Shown: positions 25,148 through 35,432 of the stretch, piece after piece
Position numbering within the stretch: position 1 is the first letter of the stretch
Layout: every line of letters begins with the position of its first letter
Source: Bacteroidota bacterium
GTDB lineage: Bacteria > Bacteroidota > Bacteroidia > B-17B0 > Aurantibacillaceae
DNA length: 64,000 bases
NCBI GenBank assembly: GCA_021323535.1
Contig: JAJONO010000008.1
Span: 55,119 to 119,118, forward strand
Reading direction: 5' to 3'
Notes under the pieces: generated by a model
The model's input: only the letters and a program-made list of their open reading frames with translations
The model's database searches: none
Told to the model about the DNA's origin: nothing
Program-made: the position numbers and the translations under genes

Positions 25148-27517
25148 ATGAAAAAACTATATTTTATTTTATTCATAGGCCTTATCACACAATCCGGTTT
25201 CGCGCAAAACGCCACACAAACCATTCGCGGAACTGTGTCCGACAAGCAATCGCAGTTTCCTCTACCCGGGGTTAACATTATTGTTATCAATTCCGATCCT
25301 CTAAAAGGTATCACAAGCGACCAGGACGGTAAATTTAAACTCACAGGAATGGCTCCGGGCCGTTACGATCTTAAAGTAAATTACATTGGTTATAAAGAAA
25401 TTATTCTTCCTAACGTTGTTGTTAACATTGGGAAAGAAACTGTTCTTGAAGTAGGCATCGAAGAAAATATTTCTTCTTTAAATGAAGTCGTAGTTTCAGG
25501 AACCAAAAAAAATGAAACCAATAATGAAATGGTGAGTGTGAGCGGACGATCATTTTCCATGGAAGAAGTGAACCGTTACGCAGGCGGACGATCGGACCCT
25601 TCGCGCCTTGCCGCTAATTTTGCTGGTGTAAGTTCGCCCGACGATTCGAGAAATGATATTGTGATTCGTGGAAATTCACCAACCGGTGTACTATGGAGAA
25701 TTGAAGGGTTGAATATTCCGAATCCAAATCACTTTTCAACAGTAGGAACAACAGGCGGGCCGGTAAGCGCCATTAATACAAACGTCTTAAAAAATTCGGA
25801 TTTTTTTACTTCCGCTTTTCCATCAGAATATGGCAATGCCAACGCAGGTGTTTTTGATCTTGGATTCAGAAACGGAAATTCGGAACGTTACGAAAACACA
25901 ATTCAGATTGGTGCTTTAACAGGATTAGAAGCAATGACAGAAGGTCCTATCAATAAAGATAACGGCTCTTCTTATTTAATTGCCTACCGTTATGCCTTTA
26001 CGGGAGTGGCGCAATCGATGGGAATAAACGTTGGAACAACCGCTACGCCGTTTTACCAGGATATTTCTTTTAAGTTTAACAGCGGCAATACTAAACTTGG
26101 AAAATTTACTTTGTTTGGTCTTGGTGGAAAAAGTAACATCACCTTCAAACACGATGATGTTGACAGTACCGATCTTTTTGCCGATCCAACAAGCGACAGT
26201 TATTTTATGAGCGATTTGGGATTAGTTGGATTGAAACATTTTATACGTGTTTGCGAAAAATCGTATGTCAGTACCGTGATCGGAAGTTCATACGCCGCTT
26301 CTTACTTTAACCAGGACACTGTTTCAAAAAGTGATAACCTGGCTACACGCATTCTTGAAAATAAAACAACGCGGGTTCACTATAACATGAATACATCTTA
26401 CAACTCAAAAATAAATTCAAGATTGTTTGTGAAAGTTGGTGTTATTGCAGAAATTATGAATCTCGATCTGATGTATCGCAACCGCCGTTATACGCCTACA
26501 TGGAACGAAATTTGGGATTTTAATGACTACACACAACTTTACCAGACATATGGTCACGTTAAATATAATATCAACGATAAGCTTACTTTAAATCTAGGTA
26601 TGCACGGACAATTTCTCGCGCTGAATAATACTACATCCATGGAGCCACGCGCTGGTATTAAATACCAGTTGAATCAGAAAAGTTCGATTAACGCGGGTTA
26701 TGGTTTACACAGCCAGATGCAGCCAACCGACGTTTATTTTTACAGAGCTTTAAACGCAGATGGAACTTACGATCAATCGAACAAAGATTTAGGATTTACA
26801 AAAAGTCACCATTTTGTAATTGGGTATGATGTGTTACCCGTAAAAGACTGGAGAATAAAATCGGAAGTGTATTACCAGATGTTGTTTAATGTTCCTGTCA
26901 CAGAAAAAGAATCGAGTTTCTCGATGCTGAATACGGGAGCAAGTTTTGCACCAAACGAACAGGGCCATTTAAAAAATGAAGGAACAGGAACAAACTATGG
27001 TGCCGAATTAACCATTGAGAAATTCTTCAGCAAAGGATATTACGGATTAATTACGGGAACCATTTACGAATCTAAATACAAAGGCAGCGATCATGTAGAA
27101 AGAAACACTGCCTTCAATGGAAAATTTGTTTACAATGTTCTTATTGGAAAAGAATTTAAAATAGGTAAGGAAAAACGTAACGCGCTCACTATTGATGTGA
27201 AGATGACACAGGCCGGAGGAAGATATTATACGCCGGTTGATCTTGCTGCATCGCAAATGGTGAAACAACAGGTGCTTATGGGAGATGACTACGCGTTCAC
27301 TTCAAGAAATCCTGATTTTTTCAGACTCGATGTAAAAACCGGTTATACCTTTAATAGTAAAAAACGTAAACTATCGCATTCTGTTTTCTTTGATATACAA
27401 AACGTAACCAATAATAAAAATGTTTTTGCGCAGCGCTATAATCCTATCACTAACAAAATCAATACAGCTTACCAGATAGGATTGTTCCCTAACTTTGTTT
27501 ATAAGGTTCAGTTTTAG
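25148..27517 (+). CDS. TonB-dependent outer-membrane receptor with carboxypeptidase-regulatory-like domain
   Basis: 789 residues: signal peptide (1-19, ending GFAQ), carboxypeptidase-regulatory-like beta-sandwich (about 24-110: IRGTVSDKQSQFPLPGVNI ... VNYIGYKE), plug domain (about 115-240: NDIVIRGNSPTGVLWRIEG) and a 22-strand-type barrel ending ...YKVQF with terminal Phe. The receptor imports a ligand with energy from TonB-ExbBD; the ligand is unknown. No SusD-like gene follows, so it is not a standard polysaccharide-utilization pair. It is followed after 27 bases by a LytS/LytTR two-component pair. Confidence 0.9.
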   Translation: MKKLYFILFIGLITQSGFAQNATQTIRGTVSDKQSQFPLPGVNIIVINSDPLKGITSDQDGKFKLTGMAPGRYDLKVNYIGYKEIILPNVVVNIGKETVLEVGIEENISSLNEVVVSGTKKNETNNEMVSVSGRSFSMEEVNRYAGGRSDPSRLAANFAGVSSPDDSRNDIVIRGNSPTGVLWRIEGLNIPNPNHFSTVGTTGGPVSAINTNVLKNSDFFTSAFPSEYGNANAGVFDLGFRNGNSERYENTIQIGALTGLEAMTEGPINKDNGSSYLIAYRYAFTGVAQSMGINVGTTATPFYQDISFKFNSGNTKLGKFTLFGLGGKSNITFKHDDVDSTDLFADPTSDSYFMSDLGLVGLKHFIRVCEKSYVSTVIGSSYAASYFNQDTVSKSDNLATRILENKTTRVHYNMNTSYNSKINSRLFVKVGVIAEIMNLDLMYRNRRYTPTWNEIWDFNDYTQLYQTYGHVKYNINDKLTLNLGMHGQFLALNNTTSMEPRAGIKYQLNQKSSINAGYGLHSQMQPTDVYFYRALNADGTYDQSNKDLGFTKSHHFVIGYDVLPVKDWRIKSEVYYQMLFNVPVTEKESSFSMLNTGASFAPNEQGHLKNEGTGTNYGAELTIEKFFSKGYYGLITGTIYESKYKGSDHVERNTAFNGKFVYNVLIGKEFKIGKEKRNALTIDVKMTQAGGRYYTPVDLAASQMVKQQVLMGDDYAFTSRNPDFFRLDVKTGYTFNSKKRKLSHSVFFDIQNVTNNKNVFAQRYNPITNKINTAYQIGLFPNFVYKVQF

Positions 27518-27544
27518 AAAATTTAAAATCGTTACTTTTATACA

Positions 27545-28564
27545 ATGCGGAAGAAGCCTGTCAGATTTATATACATGATCATTATTGGATTTATCATCGG
27601 ATATATTCTCGACTTTCTTATTCCTGTGGACCCTAAAGACGATAACAAGTTCTTTCATTACTTGTCTTCCATTTTAATTACAGCCATTGTATGGGAAGGA
27701 AATTTATGGATAGACGCGTTTCTTGACAGGAAATATCCCTGGATAGTAAATCCGAAAAAACGCATCCTTATCCATCTTCCGCTAAGCTTTCTGTATAGCG
27801 CCGTTGCGATTTATATTTCTATGTTACTGTTCGATCACTTTGTGTGTGATATTCCTCAACAGGAACATGGAAATCTTGTAGGAGCATGTATTCTGATGGG
27901 GCTTATTGTTACGCTTACTATTCTTTCCATTGAAATTGGCGCGCAGTTTTTTTCTCAATGGAAAAAATCGCTTATTGAAGTAGAAAAATACAAAACAGAA
28001 AGTGTTCAGGCGCAATTGCAGAATCTGAAGAACCAGGTGAACCCACATTTTTTATTCAATAATCTGAGTGTGCTTTCATCACTCGTTTATAAGGATCAGG
28101 ATAAAGCCGTTGATTTTATCAATCAACTATCAAAAGTTTACCGTTATCTTCTCGATAACAGAAGCACGGAACTGATCACTCTTGAAGAAGAGTTATTATT
28201 CATCAACTCTTACACGTATCTTCTTAAAATCCGTTTCGATACCAACATTCATTTTGATATTGATGTTCCGAAAAGCCAATTGGATAAACTGATTCCTCCA
28301 ATGTCGTTGCAGATGCTGATCGAGAACGCTATCAAACACAATGAAGTCTCTTCGCAATTACCATTGACGGTTTCCATAAAAACAGAAGACGCTGTTCTTG
28401 AAGTGATTAATAATTACCAGCCGCGAACAGTTGCAGAAAAAAGTTCGGGAACAGGTTTACAAAATATAAAAGACAGGTATAAATATTATACGAATAAGGA
28501 AGTGAAAATTGAATCAACAGAAACAACTTTCATTGTAAGAATTCCACTTTTAAACCGGGCATGA
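27545..28564 (+). CDS. Sensor histidine kinase, LytS/YehU (His_kinase) type
   Basis: 339 residues. Four membrane helices (about 8-28, 40-60, 74-96, 110-134), a short coiled coil, then the His_kinase domain with QVNPHFLFNNL (His168), RYLLDNR, PPMSLQMLIENAIKHN (N box) and GTGLQNIKDRY (G box). The sensor part consists of membrane helices only, so the signal is probably membrane-related. The stop overlaps the start of the LytTR regulator (ATGA), which fixes it as the cognate partner. Proximity suggests control of the preceding TonB receptor. Confidence 0.9.
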   Translation: MRKKPVRFIYMIIIGFIIGYILDFLIPVDPKDDNKFFHYLSSILITAIVWEGNLWIDAFLDRKYPWIVNPKKRILIHLPLSFLYSAVAIYISMLLFDHFVCDIPQQEHGNLVGACILMGLIVTLTILSIEIGAQFFSQWKKSLIEVEKYKTESVQAQLQNLKNQVNPHFLFNNLSVLSSLVYKDQDKAVDFINQLSKVYRYLLDNRSTELITLEEELLFINSYTYLLKIRFDTNIHFDIDVPKSQLDKLIPPMSLQMLIENAIKHNEVSSQLPLTVSIKTEDAVLEVINNYQPRTVAEKSSGTGLQNIKDRYKYYTNKEVKIESTETTFIVRIPLLNRA

Positions 28565-29316
28565 GAGCTATTATTATAGAAGACGAAAAATTATCGGCCG
28601 AGCACCTGGTAAATCTTTTAAAGAAGATAGATAAACAAATTGTGATCGTTGATGTATTTGATTCCGTAAAATCGGTTGTCAGCGCTCTTGAAAAAGGTGT
28701 TACAGCCGATCTTCTTTTCATGGACATTCATCTTGCCGATGGACTAAGCTTTGATATTTTTTCTAAACTCAACATCGAAACGCCGGTCATCTTTACAACG
28801 GCTTATGACGAATATGCTGTTCGCGCTTTCAAGTTCAATAGTATTGATTATTTATTGAAACCGATTGGACTTGCGGATCTGAAAGCCTCGATTGAAAAAT
28901 ACAATAAACTGAACGGACCGGCTTCGGCAACTCTCTTTAAAGATATTGCTCATGTTTATGAATCCCTGAACAAACAATACAAAAATCGTTTCATGGTAAA
29001 GATGGGTGAAAACATTGTGAGCGTAAAAACAGAAGACATTGCTCACTTTGTTGCCGAAGATGGAATTGTATTGTTAGCGACTAAAAACGAAAAACGTTAT
29101 CCGGTAGATTATACACTCGACCAGCTTGATACTTTTGTGGATCCAAAAACTTTTTTCAGGATCAACAGAAAGGTAATTGTCAATATCAACTCCATTCAAA
29201 AGATAAGCACCTATTTTAATAGTCGCTTAAAAATTTCCGGCATCAATTTATCCGATGACGATTGTATTGTGAGCCGTGAACGTGTGAATGAATTCAAAAG
29301 CTGGCTTGACGGATAA
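28561..29316 (+). CDS. LytTR-family response regulator
   Basis: 251 residues. Receiver domain (1-120) with EDE (7-9), phospho-acceptor Asp55 in FMDIHL, Thr in FTTAYDEYAV and Lys in YLLKPIG. LytTR DNA-binding domain (about 150-250) with VKTEDIAHFVAEDG, DPKTFFRINRKVIVNINSI and SRERVNEFKSWL. Encoded in overlap with its kinase. LytTR regulators bind short direct repeats near promoters; I could not identify the site here. Confidence 0.93.
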   Translation: MRAIIIEDEKLSAEHLVNLLKKIDKQIVIVDVFDSVKSVVSALEKGVTADLLFMDIHLADGLSFDIFSKLNIETPVIFTTAYDEYAVRAFKFNSIDYLLKPIGLADLKASIEKYNKLNGPASATLFKDIAHVYESLNKQYKNRFMVKMGENIVSVKTEDIAHFVAEDGIVLLATKNEKRYPVDYTLDQLDTFVDPKTFFRINRKVIVNINSIQKISTYFNSRLKISGINLSDDDCIVSRERVNEFKSWLDG

Positions 29317-29330
29317 ATAAGCGTCGCCGT

Positions 29331-29465
29331 TTTAACCACATAAACACATAGAATTTAATTTTCAGGAGGTTTCATATAAACTTATAGATTTCCGCCTTTT
29401 GTGGGAATAATGTGTCCCTTTAGACATAGTTGCTCATCTTTATTCTATATATCTATGTTGTTAAA
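29331..29465. repeat. Degraded intergenic inverted repeat (ACCACATAAACACATAGAA type)
   Basis: AACCACATAAACACATAGAA at left and TTCTATATATCTATGTTG at right are imperfect complements about 100 bases apart. It lies between the 3' ends of the convergent LytTR and unknown-protein genes. Confidence 0.5.
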
Positions 29466-29506
29466 AGATAAAATGCTTTTCGAGCAGTGGCTCGATGGGT
29501 AAAGAG

Positions 29507-30712
29507 TTATTTATTTCCAACGCATGCACGCGGCCAGCTATCAAGGTATTTAGCATAAGTGGCTTCGTAAGTTCCACCACCAGAATACTCCTGTATAAGA
29601 TTTACCTGGTAAAGGCGACAGTATTTTGAATCGTCGGCAGGATCACCATAAATATATGCGCGTTTGAAGCGTCGCAACGGAATGCCCAGATGATTTTTTT
29701 CTATTTCCCAATTAGGATATTCGATCCCGATCTTATAAATAGTCTTAACCGGAACTTTCTTTTTCATTAAGGTTTCATCCATCGCATTATGATGTTCAAA
29801 AAGTTCCGCTGTTGGATTCAGTAAATGAACTTTTTTGGAAAACGCATCCGCTAATTTATCCAGTTCTTTATAGAATCTATTCTTCTGGTCCGCGAATCCC
29901 GAGAAAAATGGTCCGGCCCAGTCCTCACGATCTTTCGGAGAAACAGCTCTCCATATCCAGTTATAATCTGCTGTCCATCTTTTTGTTTTCGGGTCAAATT
30001 CATTTACCACTTTAATATTCTCTTTTATTTCATTAAGCACAAACATCAGGGTTGAATTTATTGGAGCGCCCGCGCCTTCTAAAATACTTTTACCACCTTT
30101 CTTCTCCACTACTTTTGCCATCTTGTCAAATGCCGCGGAAACCATGTCGTAATGGAACCCTATACGAATGCGGTCGTCTTCCAATACTTTTTCTCTTTCC
30201 TTCTGATCCATGGAGGCTTTAATAAAATTAACCTGCTCACTGGTAAAAGGTGTCTGGCCATCCCACAATTCTATTTCTTTAGTTGCTGTTTCAATACGCT
30301 TTACCCAATCAACCGCTTTATATCCGGGCGCATACAACTTTCCAGCACCACCCTTCGTTGCAATGAGTTTTTCCAGATCATCGATCGCAGCAAAGGTTAG
30401 CTTTGTTATAGTTGTAGCAGCGGCACCTTTCGGATAATCATCGTACCAGTTCTTTATCAGGTCATCCTTTTTTCCACCGAGATTGGTTACTATTTCAATC
30501 CAGTATACCTGGTCATAATTGTTAAGATCAAAAAGCGGACCCGAGGAAGGATCCCATTTTCCTATATCGTTTTTAAAGCGGAGGATTTTCTCCATATTGT
30601 CTTTATACGGATAGCTCCATGTTGTATGATCCTCGCTTTGTGCAGATACTTTTCCCGCACTCATTACAAACAGTGTGCATAGAGCAACCGTTATTAATCG
30701 TATTATTTTCAT
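29507..30712 (-). CDS. Exported protein of unknown function
   Basis: 401 residues with a signal peptide (1-24, ending VSAQ). The mature protein is rich in Lys, Asp and aromatic residues, with predicted helices and no membrane segment; recognisable words include WDGQTPFTSEQVNFIKA and YGDPADDSKYCRLYQVNLIQEYSGGGTYE near the C-terminus. Only one cysteine in SKYCRLY and one in RACVGNK remain in the mature part, a possible disulfide. No family recognised. Single gene, with a gap of 164 bases to the next gene upstream. Confidence 0.75.
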   Translation of the reverse strand: MKIIRLITVALCTLFVMSAGKVSAQSEDHTTWSYPYKDNMEKILRFKNDIGKWDPSSGPLFDLNNYDQVYWIEIVTNLGGKKDDLIKNWYDDYPKGAAATTITKLTFAAIDDLEKLIATKGGAGKLYAPGYKAVDWVKRIETATKEIELWDGQTPFTSEQVNFIKASMDQKEREKVLEDDRIRIGFHYDMVSAAFDKMAKVVEKKGGKSILEGAGAPINSTLMFVLNEIKENIKVVNEFDPKTKRWTADYNWIWRAVSPKDREDWAGPFFSGFADQKNRFYKELDKLADAFSKKVHLLNPTAELFEHHNAMDETLMKKKVPVKTIYKIGIEYPNWEIEKNHLGIPLRRFKRAYIYGDPADDSKYCRLYQVNLIQEYSGGGTYEATYAKYLDSWPRACVGNK

Positions 30713-30876
30713 TGTAAAAAGAGAGCGAAATTCGGAACATCTACTCTCTTTTTGATTCTAAAACCTGTTAACGGTCGCTTTTGGTATGTATAAGGCTTAT
30801 TTGATGGCAAATCTCTCTCTTATACAATTGTCACGTAAAAAGCTGGGAGGATTGTGGAGAAGGTTAAATCCTGATC

Positions 30877-31644
30877 TTAGAAAGAATATCCGATCTGCAT
30901 AGAGAAATTAAATGAATTCAGCAGAGCGTCTGCGTCCCTGTTAAAATAATCATTGTACATGTAGTATTCTTTCTTTTCCTGGTAGTCGTTAAAATAATGC
31001 CCGATATCAAGGTCCATTAGAAAACTCAACCCGCGCTTTCCCCTGGCAAGAAATCCAACATTAGCCAACACATAATATTTATGGAGGTTGAAATTGTATC
31101 TGGTCGTATAATTGGCGGCATAATAGCCTGCAAACCTGGCCATTCTTGCTTTCAATCCTACAAAACCAAAAGACCTTTTATCCCATGGTAAATTTCTATC
31201 AAGTGCCGCCGAAATATCAAAAGGTTTATCGGTCATCTGATACTGCTTGCTCTTTTCTGTCAGAATTCCATTACTGAATTTTGGATCACTACCACTCCCA
31301 AATGACACAGCACCTCTTGTAATTGTCGCATATCTGTATGAAATTCTTGAATAACTAAAAGAAAGAGCGCCATCGAATATTTCAATTCCATTAAGCAGAA
31401 TGACGTTTTTTTTGTATGGTCCCCATTTATTCAGTAAATCTTCAGTTCCGTTCTTGTAAACTATCTTCCAGATTTCATCATTCCTCATTTCACTCACTAT
31501 ACTATCGCTTAATCTATAACCGATCTGTTCAAGATTGACTTCAATAACTTTGCATTCAAAGACTTTGCCTGTCATCAGGTAAACTTTGTCCTGTGAAAAG
31601 CAATTTAACGCTGTTATCAAAAATAAAAAGAGGAGTACTCTCAT
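30877..31644 (-). CDS. Exported, probably outer-membrane beta-barrel protein of unknown function
   Basis: 255 residues: signal peptide (1-17, ending CFSQ), a small N-terminal domain (DKVYLMTGKVFECKVIEV ... NDEIWKIVYKNGTEDLL, about 19-72) often seen in Bacteroidota surface proteins, then a region of amphipathic strands rich in Tyr/Phe/Arg ending ...QIGYSF with terminal Phe, as in outer-membrane barrels. Its start codon lies inside the loop of the metH terminator and its first codons form the terminator's 3' arm and U-tract, so transcription arriving from metH is expected to stop at its beginning. Confidence 0.72.
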   Translation of the reverse strand: MRVLLFLFLITALNCFSQDKVYLMTGKVFECKVIEVNLEQIGYRLSDSIVSEMRNDEIWKIVYKNGTEDLLNKWGPYKKNVILLNGIEIFDGALSFSYSRISYRYATITRGAVSFGSGSDPKFSNGILTEKSKQYQMTDKPFDISAALDRNLPWDKRSFGFVGLKARMARFAGYYAANYTTRYNFNLHKYYVLANVGFLARGKRGLSFLMDLDIGHYFNDYQEKKEYYMYNDYFNRDADALLNSFNFSMQIGYSF

Positions 31645-31658
31645 TCAGAATACTCCTC
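31621..31658 (-). terminator. metH terminator overlapping the next gene's start
   Basis: On the minus strand GAGGAGTATTCT pairs with AGAGTACTCCTC (12 bp, one G-U pair), loop GAATG, followed by TTTTTATTT. It lies 31 bases after the metH stop. The loop contains the ATG at 31644. Confidence 0.85.
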
Positions 31659-31689
31659 AAGTTACAAAATAAATTTATTCTAAAAAACT

Positions 31690-34600
31690 TTAATACCCCA
31701 ACACAGGGCCAAGCCATCTTTCGGCTTTTTCTACTACAAGATTCTTACGGTTCGCGTAATCCGCCACTTGTTCTTTGGTAATTTTTCCGAGGCCAAAATA
31801 CTGTGAGTCTTTATGCGCGAAATATAATCCGCTTACCGCCGCAGTAGGAACCATCGCTAAACTTTCCGTAAGAACAATTCCTGTTGTTTTTTCTACATCC
31901 AGTAATTGCCAGATGGCTAATTTTTCAAGATGGTCAGGTTGTGCAGGATAACCCGGCGCAGGACGAATACCAGAATATTCTTCTTTGATCAATTCTTCGT
32001 TGCTCAAATTTTCTTCTTTAGAATAACCCCAGATTTCTTTACGCACTTTTTTGTGAAGACATTCCGTAAACGCTTCAGCAAGACGATCGGCCAGAGCTTT
32101 TAACATGATGGCTTTATAATCATCATGATCGGCTTCGAAACGTTTTACGTGCTCGTCTATTCCAAATCCTGTACTGCAGGCAAAGGCGCCAATGTAATCA
32201 GGAGCAACGGTTCCGTTAGACGGTTTTATAAAATCTGCCAGTGCGATGTTATATTGTCCCGAAGGTTTTTTAGTTTGTTGTCTTAATGTATGAAAAGTTA
32301 ACAGTTTCTCTTTTCCTTTTGCATCAAAAACAGCAATATCATCTTCGTTTACCTGTGCAGCGGGATAAATTCCAACTACAGCTTTTGCTGTGAGCCATTT
32401 TTCTGAAATGATCTGCTTCAGCATTGCTTGCGCGTCGTCGAATAATTTTTTCGCTTCCGTTCCACGCTCCGGATCGTTGAAAATCTTCGGATAAGATCCT
32501 TTCATTTCCCAGCTATGGAAGAATGGTGTCCAGTCTATATACTCAGCAATTTCATTGAGATCGTAATTATCGAAAACGGTATTTCCTAATTTATTCGGTT
32601 TGATGATTTCAGTGGCGTTCCAGTCGATCTTCACTTTATTTTTTCGCGCTTCTTCAAGCGATATAAATTTGTTTTGTCCCTGCGCGTTTTTATTCTGTTC
32701 GCGTACACGATCATAATCTGCGGCAATGTCTTTTGCAAATTGCTCTTTGAGTTCTTTACTGATGAGATTACTTACCACAGGAACACTTCGGCTGGCATCG
32801 TTCACGTGAACCACAGGATGCGAATAATGCGGCGCGATCTTCACAGCAGTATGAACTTTACTGGTTGTTGCTCCGCCGATCAGTAATGGAAGATTGAACT
32901 GGAGACGTTCCATTTCTTTTGCCACATCTACCATTTCATCCAATGAAGGAGTGATGAGCCCGCTCAATCCGATAATATCTACATTATGCTTCTTTGCTTC
33001 TTCAAGAATTTTATCTTTCGGAACCATTACGCCAAGATCAATGATCTCGTAATTATTACAAGCCATTACAACGCCCACGATGTTCTTACCAATATCGTGC
33101 ACATCTCCCTTAACAGTGGCTAATAAAACTTTTCCGTTGTTTTGCGCAGTTGCACCACTTTTCTTTTTCTCTTCTTCAAGATACGGCATTAAATACGCTA
33201 CGGCTTTTTTCATTACGCGCGCGCTTTTTACTACCTGAGGTAAAAACATTTTTCCGGCGCCGAACAAATCACCCACCACATTCATTCCGTCCATTAAAGG
33301 GCCTTCAATGACAGATAAGGTTTTATCATATTGTTTGCGACATTCTTCAACATCAGCGTCAATATAATCTGTAATTCCTTTAACAAGCGAATGTGTGAGG
33401 CGTTCCTGAACAGTTCCGTTTCTCCACTCTTCATTTTTTTCTTCTTTGGCTTTACCTTTACCTTTTACTTCTTCAGCTTTGGCAATTAACCGTTCAGTGG
33501 CGTCATCTCTTCTGTCGAGCAAAACATCTTCAACCAACTCGAGTAATTCTTTCTCTACATCATCATACACTTGCAACATGGCCGGGTTTACAATTCCCAT
33601 ATCCATTCCGTTTTTTACAGCATGATATAAAAATGCGGAGTGAATGGCTTCCCGAACATGATCGTTTCCACGGAAAGAGAAGCTGACGTTACTTACCCCA
33701 CCACTTACTTTCGCGTGTGGCAGATTTTCTTTGATCCATTTTGTAGCGTTAAAGAAATCGAGCGCGTTCAAACGGTGCTCTTCCATGCCTGTAGCCACAG
33801 GAAAAATATTGGGATCGAAAATAATATCCTGCGGCGGAAACTTTACTTTTTGCACTAAAATATCATACGCTCTTTTACAAATATCAATTCTTCGCTGATA
33901 GGTATCAGCTTGTCCCACTTCATCAAAAGCCATTACAATAACAGCTGCTCCATAACGTTTAACTGTTTCGGCCTGCTCAATAAATTTTTCTTCTCCTTCT
34001 TTCAATGAGATTGAATTCACGATTCCTTTTCCCTGAACGCATTTTAATCCAGCCTCGATCACATGCCATTTCGAAGAATCGATCATAACAGGCACACGGG
34101 CAATATCGGGCTCTGAGGCAACAAGGTTCAGGAAAGTTGTCATCGCATTTACAGCATCTAACATTCCTTCATCCATATTAATATCTATTACCTGCGCGCC
34201 TCCTTCAACCTGGTCGCGTGCTACTGCGAGGGCCTCTTCGTATTTTCCGTCGATGATAAGTTTCGCGAACTTTTTACTTCCTGTTACGTTTGTTCTTTCA
34301 CCCACGTTCATGAAATTACTTTCAGGACGAAGTGTTACAGGTTCCAAACCACTCAGGTGCATTAATGAATCTGCCTTCGGTTTTTTTCTTGGTTTTGATT
34401 GCGCCGCTAATTCGGCAATACGTTTAATATGTGATGGGGTTGTTCCGCAACATCCGCCAACAATATTTAAAAATCCTGCTTTTAAAAAGTCTTCGATCTG
34501 GTGACCCATTTCATGAGCATCCTGATCGTATTCTCCGAACTGATTCGGAAGTCCCGCATTGGGATAAGCTGATACAAAGAACGGCGCTTTATTCGATAAT

Positions 34601-35373
34601 TCTTCGAGATAAGGTCTCATGTCTTTTGCGCCAAGCGCGCAATTCAATCCAATACTTAAAAGATTAACGTGGGAAACAGAGTTTAAAAATGCTTCGGTGG
34701 TTTGTCCTGATAATGTTCTTCCGCTGGCATCAGTAATTGTTCCGGAGATCATTACGGGAAGATTAATATTTTTTTCCTTGAACACTTGTTGTACAGCGAA
34801 CAATCCCGCTTTGGAATTGAGCGTATCGGTAATCGTTTCAAATAATAAAAGATCGGCCCCTCCATCAACGAGTCCTTCCACTTGTTCTTTGTAGGAAACT
34901 AAAAGTTCATCGAAGGTCATGCTCCTGTAACCAGGGTTATTTACATCGGGAGAAAGGGATAATAATTTTGTAGTTGGTCCCATTGCCCCGGCAACGAACC
35001 TTGGTTTTGAAGGATCTTTTTTAGTGTATTCATCTGCTGCCTGTCTCGCTACCTTTGCGGCGGCAAGATTGAGTTCGTAGCAGTATTCCTGCAGATCGTA
35101 ATCCGCCATGGAGATGCGTGTCGCGCTGAAACTGTTAGTTTCAATAATATCGGCGCCTGCTTCGAGATATTGTTTATGGATTCCAAGGATCACATCGGGA
35201 CGAGTGATGCAAAGCAGATCATTATTGCCTTTAAGATCTTTGTGAAATGTCTTAAAGCGTTCGCCTCTGAAATCTTCTTCAGTGAGTTTGTATTCCTGGA
35301 TGAGGGAGCCCATTGCTCCGTCGATCACCAGTACGCGTTTTTCAAGTTCTTGTTCTATTTTGTGCATATACAA
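31690..35373 (-). CDS. metH: Cobalamin-dependent methionine synthase
   Basis: 1227 residues, the length of E. coli MetH. Order: homocysteine-binding barrel (1-330, zinc cysteines in LNCALGA and [10 protein letters not shown]), pterin-binding domain (about 345-620, from [17 protein letters not shown]), cobalamin cap and B12 Rossmann domain with [11 protein letters not shown] (His759, the lower cobalt ligand), and the AdoMet-binding reactivation domain (900-1227, with [12 protein letters not shown]). It transfers methyl from methyltetrahydrofolate to homocysteine. A second ATG two codons in (MHKIEQ) is an equal start candidate. Second gene behind the SAM-I riboswitch, after a methyltransferase gene. 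Confidence 0.97.
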   Translation of the reverse strand: MYMHKIEQELEKRVLVIDGAMGSLIQEYKLTEEDFRGERFKTFHKDLKGNNDLLCITRPDVILGIHKQYLEAGADIIETNSFSATRISMADYDLQEYCYELNLAAAKVARQAADEYTKKDPSKPRFVAGAMGPTTKLLSLSPDVNNPGYRSMTFDELLVSYKEQVEGLVDGGADLLLFETITDTLNSKAGLFAVQQVFKEKNINLPVMISGTITDASGRTLSGQTTEAFLNSVSHVNLLSIGLNCALGAKDMRPYLEELSNKAPFFVSAYPNAGLPNQFGEYDQDAHEMGHQIEDFLKAGFLNIVGGCCGTTPSHIKRIAELAAQSKPRKKPKADSLMHLSGLEPVTLRPESNFMNVGERTNVTGSKKFAKLIIDGKYEEALAVARDQVEGGAQVIDINMDEGMLDAVNAMTTFLNLVASEPDIARVPVMIDSSKWHVIEAGLKCVQGKGIVNSISLKEGEEKFIEQAETVKRYGAAVIVMAFDEVGQADTYQRRIDICKRAYDILVQKVKFPPQDIIFDPNIFPVATGMEEHRLNALDFFNATKWIKENLPHAKVSGGVSNVSFSFRGNDHVREAIHSAFLYHAVKNGMDMGIVNPAMLQVYDDVEKELLELVEDVLLDRRDDATERLIAKAEEVKGKGKAKEEKNEEWRNGTVQERLTHSLVKGITDYIDADVEECRKQYDKTLSVIEGPLMDGMNVVGDLFGAGKMFLPQVVKSARVMKKAVAYLMPYLEEEKKKSGATAQNNGKVLLATVKGDVHDIGKNIVGVVMACNNYEIIDLGVMVPKDKILEEAKKHNVDIIGLSGLITPSLDEMVDVAKEMERLQFNLPLLIGGATTSKVHTAVKIAPHYSHPVVHVNDASRSVPVVSNLISKELKEQFAKDIAADYDRVREQNKNAQGQNKFISLEEARKNKVKIDWNATEIIKPNKLGNTVFDNYDLNEIAEYIDWTPFFHSWEMKGSYPKIFNDPERGTEAKKLFDDAQAMLKQIISEKWLTAKAVVGIYPAAQVNEDDIAVFDAKGKEKLLTFHTLRQQTKKPSGQYNIALADFIKPSNGTVAPDYIGAFACSTGFGIDEHVKRFEADHDDYKAIMLKALADRLAEAFTECLHKKVRKEIWGYSKEENLSNEELIKEEYSGIRPAPGYPAQPDHLEKLAIWQLLDVEKTTGIVLTESLAMVPTAAVSGLYFAHKDSQYFGLGKITKEQVADYANRKNLVVEKAERWLGPVLGY

Positions 35374-35432
35374 TTTTTAGTGTCTTCCTTTAGTGCAGAT
35401 CCTTCCTTCGTCAGGATGACAGTGACGATGGG

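Noticed and set aside
35374..35432. Cobalamin riboswitch directly upstream of metH
   Set aside because: The gap is only 59 bases and has no B12-box; regulation is by the SAM-I riboswitch further upstream.
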